From Calothrix parasitica NIES-267 (lineage in GTDB: Bacteria; Cyanobacteriota; Cyanobacteriia; Cyanobacteriales; Nostocaceae), in assembly GCF_002368095.1 (NCBI RefSeq), contig NZ_AP018229.1, positions 1 through 64,000 of the forward strand: 64,000 bases of DNA. The letters are read 5' to 3'. Below the pieces are notes generated by a model. It made no database searches, was not told the origin of the DNA, and was given only the letters and a program-made list of their open reading frames with translations. Positions 34,286-42,258 of this stretch are shown here, in pieces; positions within the stretch are counted from its first letter, which is position 1, and each line of letters starts with the position of its first letter. The position numbers were made by a program, and so were the translations under genes.

Positions 34286-35554
34286 ATGAGGAGTCAATTC
34301 AATCTGCCAAGCGGTCAGACCTGGGTAAGGTTTCTGCACCTGATTGTAATCAAATCTGTTTTCTCTTTCCTTCAGTTCAGCTTGCTGTGTCTGGAATATA
34401 TTTTGAAGTTTCTGTTGTGGTGTGTGGGACAGCTAAGAACCTCGCTTGATAAAACGGTTTCTATACTTGATGAACTTGTTTTAAGTGGAATAGAAAGCGG
34501 GGAAAGGGAGAGGATTGTTGATTTAGTTGAGAGGGAGCAGCAGGCAATTTCAAAGGAAATCAAACCCTTTGATTTTAGCGATTTCAAAACCTACCCAAAC
34601 AAATTTCCCCATATTCGCTTGATGGCTAAAACGGGGGGTGGTAAAACTACTGCAACCGAGTGGTTACTGGGGCTTCTTGGTGGGGAACAGTTTGTTATAA
34701 CCCCAATTAAAAAGCCGGGGGAATGGATAAACTTCCCAGTCTTCGGACATCTCTTTGATTACGGGGTTATTGCAGAGAAGTTTCAACAAATTCGCTCCCT
34801 CATGTACAAACGCTACCAGGAACTGGAGGAAATTGAACCGCATCAAATCAATTTCGTGCTGGATGAATGGCGGGAGATTAATCGCAATGTCAGGGAAGCT
34901 GGCGATATTGTTAGAACCCTCTTAACTATCGCCAGGGGTGTCAGAATCCGTCTTATCGCCATCGCCCACGGAGAGGGAACCAAAATCTGGGGTTTTGAGG
35001 GAGAAAAAGATTTAGCCGAGTGTTTTACAACTATCCGCTTAGGTATTTTTGCTAAAAAATATTGCCAGCGCTTAATCAACCAACACCGGAAGAGTTCTAA
35101 TGAGTATGAATATTACAAAGAAGTTTATGAAAAGTTAGAAGAGCAAGGTGAGTACTGTTGTATGGTAGATGATGAGTTAGCTGTAATCCCCTACATTACC
35201 TCTTCTTCAAGACCTTTGGTGAGTGGAAGTCAAGCTGACCCAGGAGCAATCAATTCAAACATGAACCTTGGTTTTAGCAATTTCAAAAACAGCAATAACT
35301 CTACCTCAACCACATTAACCAAAAATATTCCTTCATTCGGGACTCAAGGATTAGACCAGTACGAACAGTTAATTTTGGAATGGGGTCAAAATAATCCTGG
35401 TGTTGTTCTGACAGCAAGAAGTTTGCAAATTAACAGTCGATTATTCAAAGCACTAACTCCAGCAACAATTCGCAACATTTTTTATCAACTTGCCAATAAA
35501 AACCTTGGAGCAGTCACCGGAGTTGGTCAGAAATTGGGTTGGATTTACTATTGA
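34286..35554 (+). CDS. FtsK/HerA-like ATPase with N-terminal membrane segment and C-terminal winged-helix-like domain
   Basis: 422 residues. A hydrophobic N-terminal region (about 18-48) anchors the protein. Walker A is AKTGGGKTT (about residues 114-122) and Walker B INFVLDEW (about 188-195). 'RLIAIAHGEGTKIWGF' provides the sensor region. The C-terminal ~75 residues ('QNNPGVVLTARSLQINSRLFKALTPATIRN...') look like a winged helix. It resembles coupling-protein or DNA-pump ATPases and could move plasmid DNA or act in partition. An iteron-like array follows directly. Confidence 0.65.
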   Translation: MRSQFNLPSGQTWVRFLHLIVIKSVFSFLQFSLLCLEYILKFLLWCVGQLRTSLDKTVSILDELVLSGIESGERERIVDLVEREQQAISKEIKPFDFSDFKTYPNKFPHIRLMAKTGGGKTTATEWLLGLLGGEQFVITPIKKPGEWINFPVFGHLFDYGVIAEKFQQIRSLMYKRYQELEEIEPHQINFVLDEWREINRNVREAGDIVRTLLTIARGVRIRLIAIAHGEGTKIWGFEGEKDLAECFTTIRLGIFAKKYCQRLINQHRKSSNEYEYYKEVYEKLEEQGEYCCMVDDELAVIPYITSSSRPLVSGSQADPGAINSNMNLGFSNFKNSNNSTSTTLTKNIPSFGTQGLDQYEQLILEWGQNNPGVVLTARSLQINSRLFKALTPATIRNIFYQLANKNLGAVTGVGQKLGWIYY

Positions 35555-35559
35555 AAAAA

Positions 35560-35749
35560 TGTAGACAATTACTGTTGGCACTGTAGACACTCGTCTACTG
35601 TAGACACAACTGTTGACAGTAACTGTAGACAGATTAAGACCGTAATAAAGGTATTTGTAGGATTATAGACAACAACTGTATACAAAGTAAATTATTAACA
35701 ATTTAGGGGTTTCCGCTCTGAATTACTAACTGTCAACAGTGTCAACAGT
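35560..35749. repeat. iteron-like repeat array, consensus ACTGTNGACA
   Basis: Direct copies of TGTAGACA or ACTGT(A/T)GACA occur at 35560-35567, 35580-35589, 35597-35606, 35609-35618, 35622-35631 and, degenerate, at 35663-35671 and 35675-35684. Two inverted copies (TGTCAACAGT) form a palindrome-like cluster at 35729-35749. Such arrays bind replication initiators, partition adaptors or repressors. The neighbour upstream is the HerA-like gene with its winged-helix end, a plausible binding partner. Confidence 0.7.
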
Positions 35750-35872
35750 TTTGTAGTTCACAAATTAAATATTCCTATGAATTAATTCCAGAATAACTTT
35801 GTGATAACGATAATCAAAAACTAAATTTGGTCTTAATTGACACCCAACTAAAAAGCAAACATAATTTTTGTA

Positions 35873-36139
35873 ATGGATAAGCCAAACAATAACCCAACTT
35901 TTTCCAAACATACTTCTGTTTACACAAACCAACATGGGCAGAAGATAATTGACTTTACCAAAATTAATGCCGAGCGACTTAGAAACAAACCAGAAGGTAA
36001 GCAAAACACAATCCAAAACCCTAGACCTGCCATTGTACGAAACCCATTACCCTACGCTAGAATGCATCGTTTCGGGAAGTGGAAAAAGTACACAGATAAG
36101 AGTACTTTAGCAGATACAGGTAACAGCACTCTTAGATAG
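35873..36139 (+). CDS. small basic protein overlapping a retropepsin-like frame
   Basis: 88 residues, basic, Pro-rich in the middle ('NPRPAIVRNPLPYARMHRFGKWKKY'). It resembles the 77-residue protein at 43894-44127 in length, in its 'P...YA.......W' pattern and in being overlapped by an aspartyl-protease frame. Function unknown. Confidence 0.5.
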   Translation: MDKPNNNPTFSKHTSVYTNQHGQKIIDFTKINAERLRNKPEGKQNTIQNPRPAIVRNPLPYARMHRFGKWKKYTDKSTLADTGNSTLR

Positions 36140-36425
36140 CGGTTTTGACGATTTTCTGTCAATTCCCCGCTCCCTAGCCAAACAATTGAATATAACTTGT
36201 CTTAAAGAAACAGAAGTGCAGTTAGGAGACGGTTCTCAAGTTACAGTTGATGTGGGAGAGTGTCAGCTAAAATTCCCCTTTGCAGATGAAATATTAGTAG
36301 TTAATACTATTATTGATGAAGACGATGAATGCTTAATCGGTATGAGCCTAATCTCAGCAATTTGCTCCGCTTTCAAAATAGATTTTGAGAAACAAGCTAT
36401 TTCATTGTTTGGACTTAATATTTAG
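36098..36425 (+). pseudogene. retropepsin-like aspartyl protease gene interrupted by a stop
   Basis: Translation in this frame gives the catalytic 'LLDSGFDDFLSIPRSLAKQL' (cf. LVDTGFDDYLS in the intact copy at 43593), then 'VQLGDGSQVTV' and 'ECLIGMSLISAI'. A TAG just before QIQVTALLDSG interrupts the frame; upstream it still matches the intact copy ('PTLECIVSGSG' versus 'PTLTLQVQGGG'). Only internal starts such as TTG 36186 would be left. Either a nonsense mutation or a frameshift from the overlapping 88-residue gene is implied. Confidence 0.55.
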
Positions 36426-36467
36426 AATAATTAGCTGTAAAATCTTCCAATGCTTTTTCCTTTCCAA

Positions 36468-37217
36468 TTAAGCGGGTAAGCATTGATATTTTTTATCAAC
36501 TGCCTCAAAAGCCAACTTGTAATTAAACATCAACTTATGCCTTGATAAAGTAAGCTTTGATTTACGTAATTTTTCAAATGCTTGTTTACCCATTTCTTTA
36601 GGCATTCCTGAACTTTCAATAACAGTTTCAGCAAGATTCAAAAAAGCTTTATCAGTCACCGCATCCTGCAACTTCTCAAACTCCTCCTCATGCCCCTTTA
36701 TAGCTTTATCCCAATGCCTTACTGCCTGACCCGAATAGCTGATAATTTGTGTGCAATCCTCCCAAGGGAATTGTTTATTTTGAAGAAAATTGAAAACCTG
36801 AGCGCCTACTGCAAAAACTTTAGCATTAGGGGAGGCAACCAAGTTCATTTCATGCAATAGGAGAGGATACCAATTGTCGTATCCTTCTGTCCTGTCATCA
36901 ACCTTCATTGCAGCTTTGGAAAGGTCGGTGAGGTGGTAGGTTTGATTGTCTTTGCAAAGATATTTTCGGATAGCAAAATGTAATATCATTGTATTGAAGC
37001 CATCAACGAAATTCCTGAATCCCTCTTCGACTGTTTTCTTGGCATCCGCTTCATCTTTCGCCCACTCACCCAATGAAGGCTGCATAGCAATAAAGATATA
37101 ATCTGCCGGACGAACTGGAGCAATATTAGGAACGTATATTTCACCATTTTTATTTGCGAAATCTTGCATACAAATTTCAAGCTGATGGTATGCTTGTTTA
37201 AAATTGCGGGTACTCAT
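36468..37217 (-). CDS. hypothetical protein, possible UDG-fold-like
   Basis: 249 residues. 'IAPVRPADYIFIAMQPSLGEW' near the N-terminus and 'SPNAKVFAVGAQVFNFL' in the middle recall the motif-1 region and core strand of uracil-DNA-glycosylase-fold proteins, but catalytic residues cannot be assigned. The C-terminus is Lys-rich and helical. It is the last gene of the minus-strand island. Treated as unknown with a weak fold hint. Confidence 0.5.
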   Translation of the reverse strand: MSTRNFKQAYHQLEICMQDFANKNGEIYVPNIAPVRPADYIFIAMQPSLGEWAKDEADAKKTVEEGFRNFVDGFNTMILHFAIRKYLCKDNQTYHLTDLSKAAMKVDDRTEGYDNWYPLLLHEMNLVASPNAKVFAVGAQVFNFLQNKQFPWEDCTQIISYSGQAVRHWDKAIKGHEEEFEKLQDAVTDKAFLNLAETVIESSGMPKEMGKQAFEKLRKSKLTLSRHKLMFNYKLAFEAVDKKYQCLPA

Positions 37218-37367
37218 AGCTACTTAATCGCTCTACTATTACCTAAACTTTTTCTGTGCATAGACTCCTTGTAGTCTGTTATACCAAAAAATATAAATAC
37301 TAGTGGCAATAAAATATTTTCTCCGTCAGTTAAAAGGTAAATGATGCCAAACTATTAATTGCAACTA

Positions 37368-37949
37368 TCAGGCTGCCACCAACTCTTGACTTTCCGCTTG
37401 CCGCCTTCGTTCCTTTATAACTCTTAACTGCTCCTTACACTCCTTATAAAATCTCATACCTCTACTAAGACAGCCATCCCTCCAACTAATCAAACCAGCA
37501 GCCATCGCGTACTTTACAGGTACAACACTAACTTTGTGGACTGTTCGAGCTTTCTTCAACATTTCTTTCAGTTCCCTACCCTTATAGCTATCTGCCAGAA
37601 GTTGAATATCATCCTTAGTATATTGCCTCAGAACATTACACAAGGCTTGAGCCGTAACAAAACGATTAATTAACTCACTCTTTTTACCGCTTCGCTTAAA
37701 ACCCTTCAGACTACACATATTTTTCAATAGTTCTACTGTCAAAAAGTTAAGATTCTCACACTTCCACTCCACAAATCGTGTATTTAAAAATTGCTTACAA
37801 ATTACAGTTGGCTTTAAGTGCTGTAACGGTATTTCTTTCCCTGTCAGTTTGGCTTTCACCAGAGCATCCAGTTCTGCTTTTCTCAATTTACTCAAGCGAA
37901 TCAAACCCATTGATTTAGCCGTCTCTCTAAGCTGCTTGACTGTAAACAT
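37368..37949 (-). CDS. SAP-domain DNA-binding-type protein
   Basis: Two SAP-like motifs are visible. The first is at the N-terminus ('FTVKQLRETAKSMGLIRLSKLRKAELDALV'). The second is near residues 75-110 ('LTVELLKNMCSLKGFKRSGKKSELINRF'). SAP motifs bind AT-rich DNA. A basic helical C-terminal half follows. ATG 37949 has GGAAAG upstream; a longer frame from 37985 is possible. Located downstream of the large inverted repeat at 38213-38298 in the minus direction. Confidence 0.6.
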   Translation of the reverse strand: MFTVKQLRETAKSMGLIRLSKLRKAELDALVKAKLTGKEIPLQHLKPTVICKQFLNTRFVEWKCENLNFLTVELLKNMCSLKGFKRSGKKSELINRFVTAQALCNVLRQYTKDDIQLLADSYKGRELKEMLKKARTVHKVSVVPVKYAMAAGLISWRDGCLSRGMRFYKECKEQLRVIKERRRQAESQELVAA

Positions 37950-38212
37950 AATTCTTTCCAAATTCCTTATTAACTTCTCCTCCATCTGTACTCTGTACCT
38001 GTATCTGAAAAGTGTTGGAGGGATATTTCTCTAAATCAAACACAAAAATCTATCTATATAACAGAGTAGCCGTAACCACCCTAAAAATCAATCCTGAATA
38101 GATTACAAAAACTAATTAGACTCAAACCAACCAACCAACCACCAAACAACCCCAATCAAACCACAAAATAACAATCAACCACATATATAGGGGTGGGAAC
38201 GACGAGCGAAGA

Positions 38213-38298
38213 GAAGCAGGTTAGGGCTGGAAAAGGCAAACTTTGGGAATCGTATTCCCGAAGGTAAACTTTTCACAATATCAGCCCTAACCTGCTTC
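38213..38298. repeat. 17-bp perfect inverted repeat with inner hairpin
   Basis: Arms GAAGCAGGTTAGGGCTG (38213-38229) and CAGCCCTAACCTGCTTC (38282-38298) enclose a GGGAAT/ATTCCC hairpin. Two direct repeats, AAGGCAAACTTT and AAGGTAAACTTT, flank the inner hairpin. It stands upstream of the SAP-domain gene, the same relative place as the four larger folded elements further right. Candidate oriT, priming site or ssDNA promoter. Confidence 0.55.
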
Positions 38299-38331
38299 TT
38301 GTAGCGTGGGAGTGGGGCGGGACTTAAAAAA

Positions 38332-38362
38332 GCAACTGCCAAGCTCGCTTGGCTCAAGTTGC
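38332..38362 (-). terminator. minus-strand terminator (first of two identical copies)
   Basis: On the minus strand the stem GCAACT..CCAAGC/GCTTGG..AGTTGC is followed by TTTTTT. The surrounding 47 bases (38317-38363) are identical to 40912-40958. It lies about 95 bases after the stop of the 38456-39298 gene. Confidence 0.75.
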
Positions 38363-38455
38363 CGTAACTTAACCTATCAGACTATGAGTTCTTTAATGAC
38401 AAAGGAAAAAGCCCTGCAATGGGGCTACTCCTTTTTATGTCAATTGAGGATTAAC

Positions 38456-39298
38456 TCACTTTTTCTTCGCCGCTTTAATCCAGCCAAGCATCTTATCAAG
38501 AATATCAAGGGCTGTTTCTACATTATTACCAAAGTTAAGGTTAGAAGGATTTGGATATTTATCAGAGGTACAGAATGAACTAAAGAAGTTAACTTCTTTG
38601 TCTTCTCTTTTAATTATTAATTCATCACTATAGCCTTCCTCCTCCTCTAAACTCATTGTAATAGTGAACCCGACTTCTCGTGCTTTGATTAATAACAGTT
38701 GTATATCATCAGCATAAGCTTGATTAGTGTAATTTTGTTTAATAAAATTAGCTTGTTCATTAGTTAAATGCTTGTAATCAGCAATAGCTTCTTCTGTTAA
38801 GTCAGTTCTGTCGATGGAATCAGGTACTATTAAGTTATTAAGTAGCTGTAAGTTTATACCATTAGTGTATATAACTATATTTATAAACCTATCGCTATTA
38901 TAGGTATAGGCAAACCCCATAAAAAAATTGTCTTTATGTATCTGGATTTCGCTATTATTAATATTAAGTGTTTTTAATTGATTTAATCTGTTATACTCTT
39001 TTTCAGTTATAAATATAAAAGGTTTAGGACAGTACTCAATTCTGTGTTCAATTTCCTCTACCAATTCCCTTTCTTCTTTACTACGCTTGCAGATAGCTTC
39101 ATTAGTCATATCCACAAAATTAAATTGCTTGCTATCAACACAAATCCTACTAGCATTTGTAGACTGCTTAAGAATTTTAAAGTTCTGTGTAAACATTTTT
39201 AATTGCTCGTTGGTAATTTCTGTAAAAGCAAAGCTTGTGTATTTATTTTCTGCTTCAGTGTATGCCTTAGCGGCGATATATAAATTTTTATTAGTCAT
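38456..39298 (-). CDS. hypothetical protein sharing a C-terminal domain with the 47922-48491 product
   Basis: 280 residues. The last ~110 contain 'YKHLTNEQANFIKQNYTNQAYADDIQLLL' and 'NNVETALDILDKMLGWIKAAK'. The 189-residue protein encoded at 47922-48491 has the equivalents 'YQYLTQEQIDCIKANYANQ.CADDVQELF' and 'KDVETALEIIDSVLAWVESIK'. The first 165 residues are unique. No known family. The domain has a helical start, a beta middle and an amphipathic helix at the end. Both genes have similar leader hairpins. Confidence 0.6.
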   Translation of the reverse strand: MTNKNLYIAAKAYTEAENKYTSFAFTEITNEQLKMFTQNFKILKQSTNASRICVDSKQFNFVDMTNEAICKRSKEERELVEEIEHRIEYCPKPFIFITEKEYNRLNQLKTLNINNSEIQIHKDNFFMGFAYTYNSDRFINIVIYTNGINLQLLNNLIVPDSIDRTDLTEEAIADYKHLTNEQANFIKQNYTNQAYADDIQLLLIKAREVGFTITMSLEEEEGYSDELIIKREDKEVNFFSSFCTSDKYPNPSNLNFGNNVETALDILDKMLGWIKAAKKK

Positions 39299-39369
39299 AA
39301 GTAGTTAGTTAAAAATATTTTTTTTGGGTTCTTCTTTTAGCAATATTTTAAATTTTAGTTATATAAGTT

Positions 39370-39396
39370 ACCGCTTACCTGTATTTAGCAAGCGGT
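39370..39396 (-). promoter_or_regulatory. leader hairpin of the 39298 gene
   Basis: Arms ACCGCTT and AAGCGGT, followed on the minus strand by TAACTTAT, 70-75 bases before the start codon. The leader of the related gene at 48491 has ACCACCTACCC/GGGTAAGTGGT at the same distance, also next to TAACTTA. Confidence 0.45.
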
Positions 39397-39412
39397 TTGT
39401 AAGTTTATAATT

Positions 39413-39871
39413 TTATTCACTAATTACAAATAGTTCTGCGATTTTGCTATTTAATTCTCTTAATAAATTCCTTGTATTAAGTAGTTCTATATAATCATAA
39501 TCGGGAGCGTAATTTTCTTTGTCGTATTTATCATATTCAATTATATTCGGTTTTAAGTGGTAGTAATTCAAAAATATTTGCCAAGTGTTATTAATCCAAT
39601 TTATACTGTCACTACAATCTTTTTCCCAATCTTTCAGATTATCAATAATCTTATCTCGCTCCTGTGGGTTGCAGTGATAACAAACTACATTTATAAAATC
39701 TTTTTGATTATATTCATAATCGGCTAAATCTTCCTCGCTCGCTTCCTGTTCCCGTACTTTCATAGCTAATTTATAATTAGCGTATAGTGTAAAGTCCTCT
39801 TGTGAAGGAACAATATTTTCAGTTGACAAGTTCCTAATACTTGGGTTTACTATTAATGTTGTTTTATACAT
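39413..39871 (-). CDS. hypothetical protein (152 aa)
   Basis: Soluble, acidic and Tyr/Asn-rich, with no known family. It is the first gene behind promoter 40026-40054 and its structured 150-base leader. The hairpin 39890-39917 ends 18 bases before the ATG. No Shine-Dalgarno sequence is visible, which suggests that the leader governs translation. Confidence 0.6.
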   Translation of the reverse strand: MYKTTLIVNPSIRNLSTENIVPSQEDFTLYANYKLAMKVREQEASEEDLADYEYNQKDFINVVCYHCNPQERDKIIDNLKDWEKDCSDSINWINNTWQIFLNYYHLKPNIIEYDKYDKENYAPDYDYIELLNTRNLLRELNSKIAELFVISE

Positions 39872-39889
39872 ATGATGTGTAAAATTATG

Positions 39890-39917
39890 AACTTACCTAA
39901 CCCTCATCAGGTAAGTT
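39890..39917 (-). promoter_or_regulatory. start-proximal leader hairpin A
   Basis: Perfect 8-bp stem AACTTACC/GGTAAGTT. The corresponding hairpins elsewhere are AACTTA/TAAGTT with inner CC/GG at 41985-42009 and AACTTATCC/GGATAAGTT at 50091-50115. The copies differ at paired positions but keep the stem, which supports a folded RNA leader. Confidence 0.65.
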
Positions 39918-40175
39918 TTTTGTATCTAATTACTTATTTTGATTTACAAGAGTTAAAGCGTTCTCTTGGTGCGTGCTTTTTCCGTCTGTTAAACTAGGCG
40001 ATTAATCTCTTAACTACCTATCTAAATAATGAGAAATATTTTATTTATTGTCAACATATTTTTTTAGGTTTTAAGCCTTTAAATAGCTATAAATATGATT
40101 TGATATGTAGAGTAAAATAAGGCTAAAATTAGGTTTAGTGTTTGTATCTTACTTATCACCGCTGCACATTGAAAT
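39911..40175. repeat. long direct repeat, copy 1 (leader plus promoter)
   Basis: About 260 bases closely resembling 42003-42255, including promoter, a segment CTGTTAAACTAGGCGATTAA identical in both, and the approach to the folded element. It shows that a whole control module was duplicated in front of different genes. Confidence 0.7.
40026..40054 (-). promoter_or_regulatory. promoter P1 (TTGACA-N17-CATTAT)
   Basis: On the minus strand TTGACA (40049-40054) and CATTAT (40026-40031) are spaced by 17 bases. An equally spaced, nearly identical promoter stands at 42110-42138 before ardC. Transcription would start near 40018 and yield a leader of about 150 bases. Confidence 0.7.
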
Positions 40176-40197
40176 AAATATTCCCATTTCCCCCCTT

Positions 40198-40357
40198 CCC
40201 CCTCCCTCAAAGACAACAACATATTTTAGCAATTTTTATGTCAAGAAACCCGAAGGGCATTTGTTTTTTGTGAAGCATGAACAAAAAATTTCTTGACATA
40301 AAAATAACCCTCCTTTAGAGGGTGGTGCTAAACTATATACTTGTTTTTGGGAGGGGG
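40198..40357 (+). promoter_or_regulatory. large folded element E1
   Basis: Outer arms CCCCCTCCC (40198-40206) and GGGAGGGGG (40349-40357). Next come TTTAGC/GCTAAA, then a perfect 17-bp stem ATTTTTATGTCAAGAAA (40232-40248)/TTTCTTGACATAAAAAT (40289-40305). The apex holds CCCGAAGGG, a TTTTTTGT/ACAAAAAA hairpin and, on the 3' side, ACCCTC/GAGGGT. A TTGACA lies in the 3' arm. Related to E4 (50307-50437). It lies upstream of the 39871 operon. Candidate single-stranded-DNA promoter or lagging-strand priming site. Confidence 0.7.
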
Positions 40358-40483
40358 AAGATAATCTCTCTTAGTCACTTTTATTTTTCTCGGAGGTACG
40401 TAGGAAAAATGCAGGTAGCAGGCGAGTGTAACAAGCGAGGCGCTAGAAGCGACACGAACCCTTTGCAGGGGTGAGGGGAGGAA

Positions 40484-40804
40484 TTATTTTTTCAAAGTAG
40501 CGTTTTTACGGGCAAGGCTTCTTTCTCCCCTCTCAATAAACCATTCTAGTAATTGGTCATTACTGGTAAAACCCAGTTGCTCTTTCAAAGCCAAAATTCT
40601 ATCTTTATCAATTTGTTTAACTCTGGCTTGAAAAACTATTTTATCCCCATATTTTTTTTGATAGTTTATCTTACGCCTCCTCTCCCTCTCCTCTTCAGAA
40701 AGGGATTTTCTACCAACTTTAGCTTTGGGTTTAACTTCTGCCTTTTTGTATAGTTTAGCTTGAGAATTATCCTTCATTTTAATTTTTATTATATTGTTAG
40801 TCAT
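40484..40804 (-). CDS. small basic protein, possible ribbon-helix-helix DNA-binding protein
   Basis: 106 residues from ATG 40804 (the longer frame to 40867 has no support). It is strongly basic: 'SLSEEERERRRKINYQKKYGDKIVFQARVKQIDKDRILALKEQLGFTSNDQLLEWFIERG' in outline shows a beta strand and two helices as in ribbon-helix-helix proteins. It may be a plasmid regulator or mobilisation accessory protein. It lies behind ardC and before element E1. Confidence 0.5.
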   Translation of the reverse strand: MTNNIIKIKMKDNSQAKLYKKAEVKPKAKVGRKSLSEEERERRRKINYQKKYGDKIVFQARVKQIDKDRILALKEQLGFTSNDQLLEWFIERGERSLARKNATLKK

Positions 40805-40926
40805 ATTATTATTTTTAGTTCTATTTTTGTAAAAATTGTTGATGAGTAAATGCAAACAACTTTCCACGAAACTCGTTCATAATTGCAGACTGTGAATAGA
40901 AGGGGTGGTGGGCGGGACTTAAAAAA

Positions 40927-40957
40927 GCAACTGCCAAGCTCGCTTGGCTCAAGTTGC
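40927..40957 (-). terminator. minus-strand terminator (second identical copy)
   Basis: Same hairpin and T6 tail as at 38332-38362, here about 30 bases after the stop of the ardC gene. A second small hairpin, CCCC/GGGG, follows it in the region 40970-40983. Confidence 0.75.
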
Positions 40958-40987
40958 CAACCTTTTTTAACCCCCGAAGGGGTGTAA

Positions 40988-41929
40988 TTACCCCTCCTCA
41001 CTGCTAACTTGATTAGTCAGATAGTCAAAAGCTTTCTGGGCTTTAGAACAAGCTGTTACGAAAAAATACGGGTCGTCTTGGATTAGCTGGCTCCAATTTT
41101 GAATGTAGGCGGTCGTATTATCGTAATCAATCTTAGTTTTGCAATGACTGGCGATATAGTTACAAGTCATTTCTGCAATTAATTCTTCTTTAGCGTAGCG
41201 GGGTGTCCCAAATGAAGCAGGTTTTGCTATTCCTTCCCGATTTAATCTTTTAGGGTGTCCTGTGGAGTGTCCCAGTTCGTGAAACAATGTTGAGTAAAAA
41301 CTATCTTCATTTTCAAACTGATTTTTTAGAGGCATTTTAATTATATCTTTTGAAGCATTGTAAGAAGCCCTGTCGCCTCTGAAGCTAATAACTGGCTTGT
41401 CCTTAATCTTGTCTAAAAAATTAGTAATCCGCTCTTCCTTCACTTCTTCTTCCAAGCTTGAAGTATCCACTACAAATTTAGCTTGTTGTTCTTCTGGTAG
41501 TTCGATTTGTTCTAGATTAAACACATAAGAGTATCTAAGAAGCGGAAAAGTTTTCATGCTTGCCTCTTCCCCTTTTCCGCTTTTACCTTTTACGGCGAAG
41601 CTGTGAATTTTCCAGAAAATAACAACTTCCCCCTTCTCTCCCTTCTTAATCTTTCCGCCTAAATCTTTAACTTGCTTAAAAGTGAAAAAATAGGGATTTT
41701 GGTTAGGTCTTAATTCCATATTAAGAAGAGTTGAGTTAATACCTTTATAAGGCTTTTTAGTAATACCGTTGCTGGCTAGAGTTTGTTGCCCCCTCTCTTC
41801 CCAATTTTTTCGCCACGGGATTAAACCCTGTTCTAGTTTGACTCTGATTTTTTCATTTATTTTGAGGATTTTATCATTACTTGACAGACCCTTTTTAGTA
41901 TGGTTATTTATTATTGATGATTTGCTCAT
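40988..41929 (-). CDS. ardC: ArdC-type antirestriction protein
   Basis: 313 residues. The N-terminal ArdC domain (about 15-120) has 'IRVKLEQGLIPWRKNW' and 'KPYKGINSTLLNM', the ssDNA-binding part. The C-terminal metallopeptidase-like domain has HELGHSTGH (about residues 217-225), the zinc motif. ArdC protects incoming single-stranded plasmid DNA from restriction in the recipient. ATG 41929 is chosen over TTG 41953 because the leader hairpin then ends 19 bases from the start, as in the sister leaders at 39871 and 50036. Confidence 0.85.
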   Translation of the reverse strand: MSKSSIINNHTKKGLSSNDKILKINEKIRVKLEQGLIPWRKNWEERGQQTLASNGITKKPYKGINSTLLNMELRPNQNPYFFTFKQVKDLGGKIKKGEKGEVVIFWKIHSFAVKGKSGKGEEASMKTFPLLRYSYVFNLEQIELPEEQQAKFVVDTSSLEEEVKEERITNFLDKIKDKPVISFRGDRASYNASKDIIKMPLKNQFENEDSFYSTLFHELGHSTGHPKRLNREGIAKPASFGTPRYAKEELIAEMTCNYIASHCKTKIDYDNTTAYIQNWSQLIQDDPYFFVTACSKAQKAFDYLTNQVSSEEG

Positions 41930-41948
41930 AAACGGTGTAAAATTATCA

Positions 41949-42009
41949 TTCAAAATTGAGGTGATAACTCAATTTTGAACATTTAACTTATCCAATATTA
42001 GGGTAAGTT
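41949..42009 (-). promoter_or_regulatory. structured ardC leader with two hairpins
   Basis: Hairpin 1 has the perfect 12-bp stem TTCAAAATTGAG/CTCAATTTTGAA (41949-41979), ending 19 bases before the ATG. Hairpin 2 is AACTTA/TAAGTT with an inner CC/GG (41985-42009). The leader at 50055-50115 has the same two hairpins in the same order. No Shine-Dalgarno is visible between hairpin and start. Confidence 0.65.
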
Positions 42010-42255
42010 TTTCGTATCTAATTACTTAATTTGATTTACAAGAGTTAAGCTTCTCTTGACTCTTTACAACTGTTAAACTAGGCGATTAATCTCTTAACTA
42101 CCTGTTATAATAATGAGAAATATTTTATTTATTGTCAACATATTTTTTTAGCTTTATAGGCTTTAAATAGCTATAAATATGATTTGATATGTAGAGTAAG
42201 ACAAGGCTACAATTCGGGTTAATACTAAGCTCTACTTATCACCACTGCACACCCA
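42003..42255. repeat. long direct repeat, copy 2 (leader plus promoter)
   Basis: Counterpart of 39911-40175. Its last ~45 bases (ACTAAGCTCTACTTATCACC...) also recur at 46538-46580 before element E3. Confidence 0.7.
42110..42138 (-). promoter_or_regulatory. promoter P2 before ardC (TTGACA-N17-CATTAT)
   Basis: TTGACA (42133-42138) and CATTAT (42110-42115) on the minus strand, spaced by 17 bases. It matches P1 almost base for base. It lies between element E2 and the structured ardC leader. Confidence 0.7.
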
Positions 42256-42258
42256 AAT

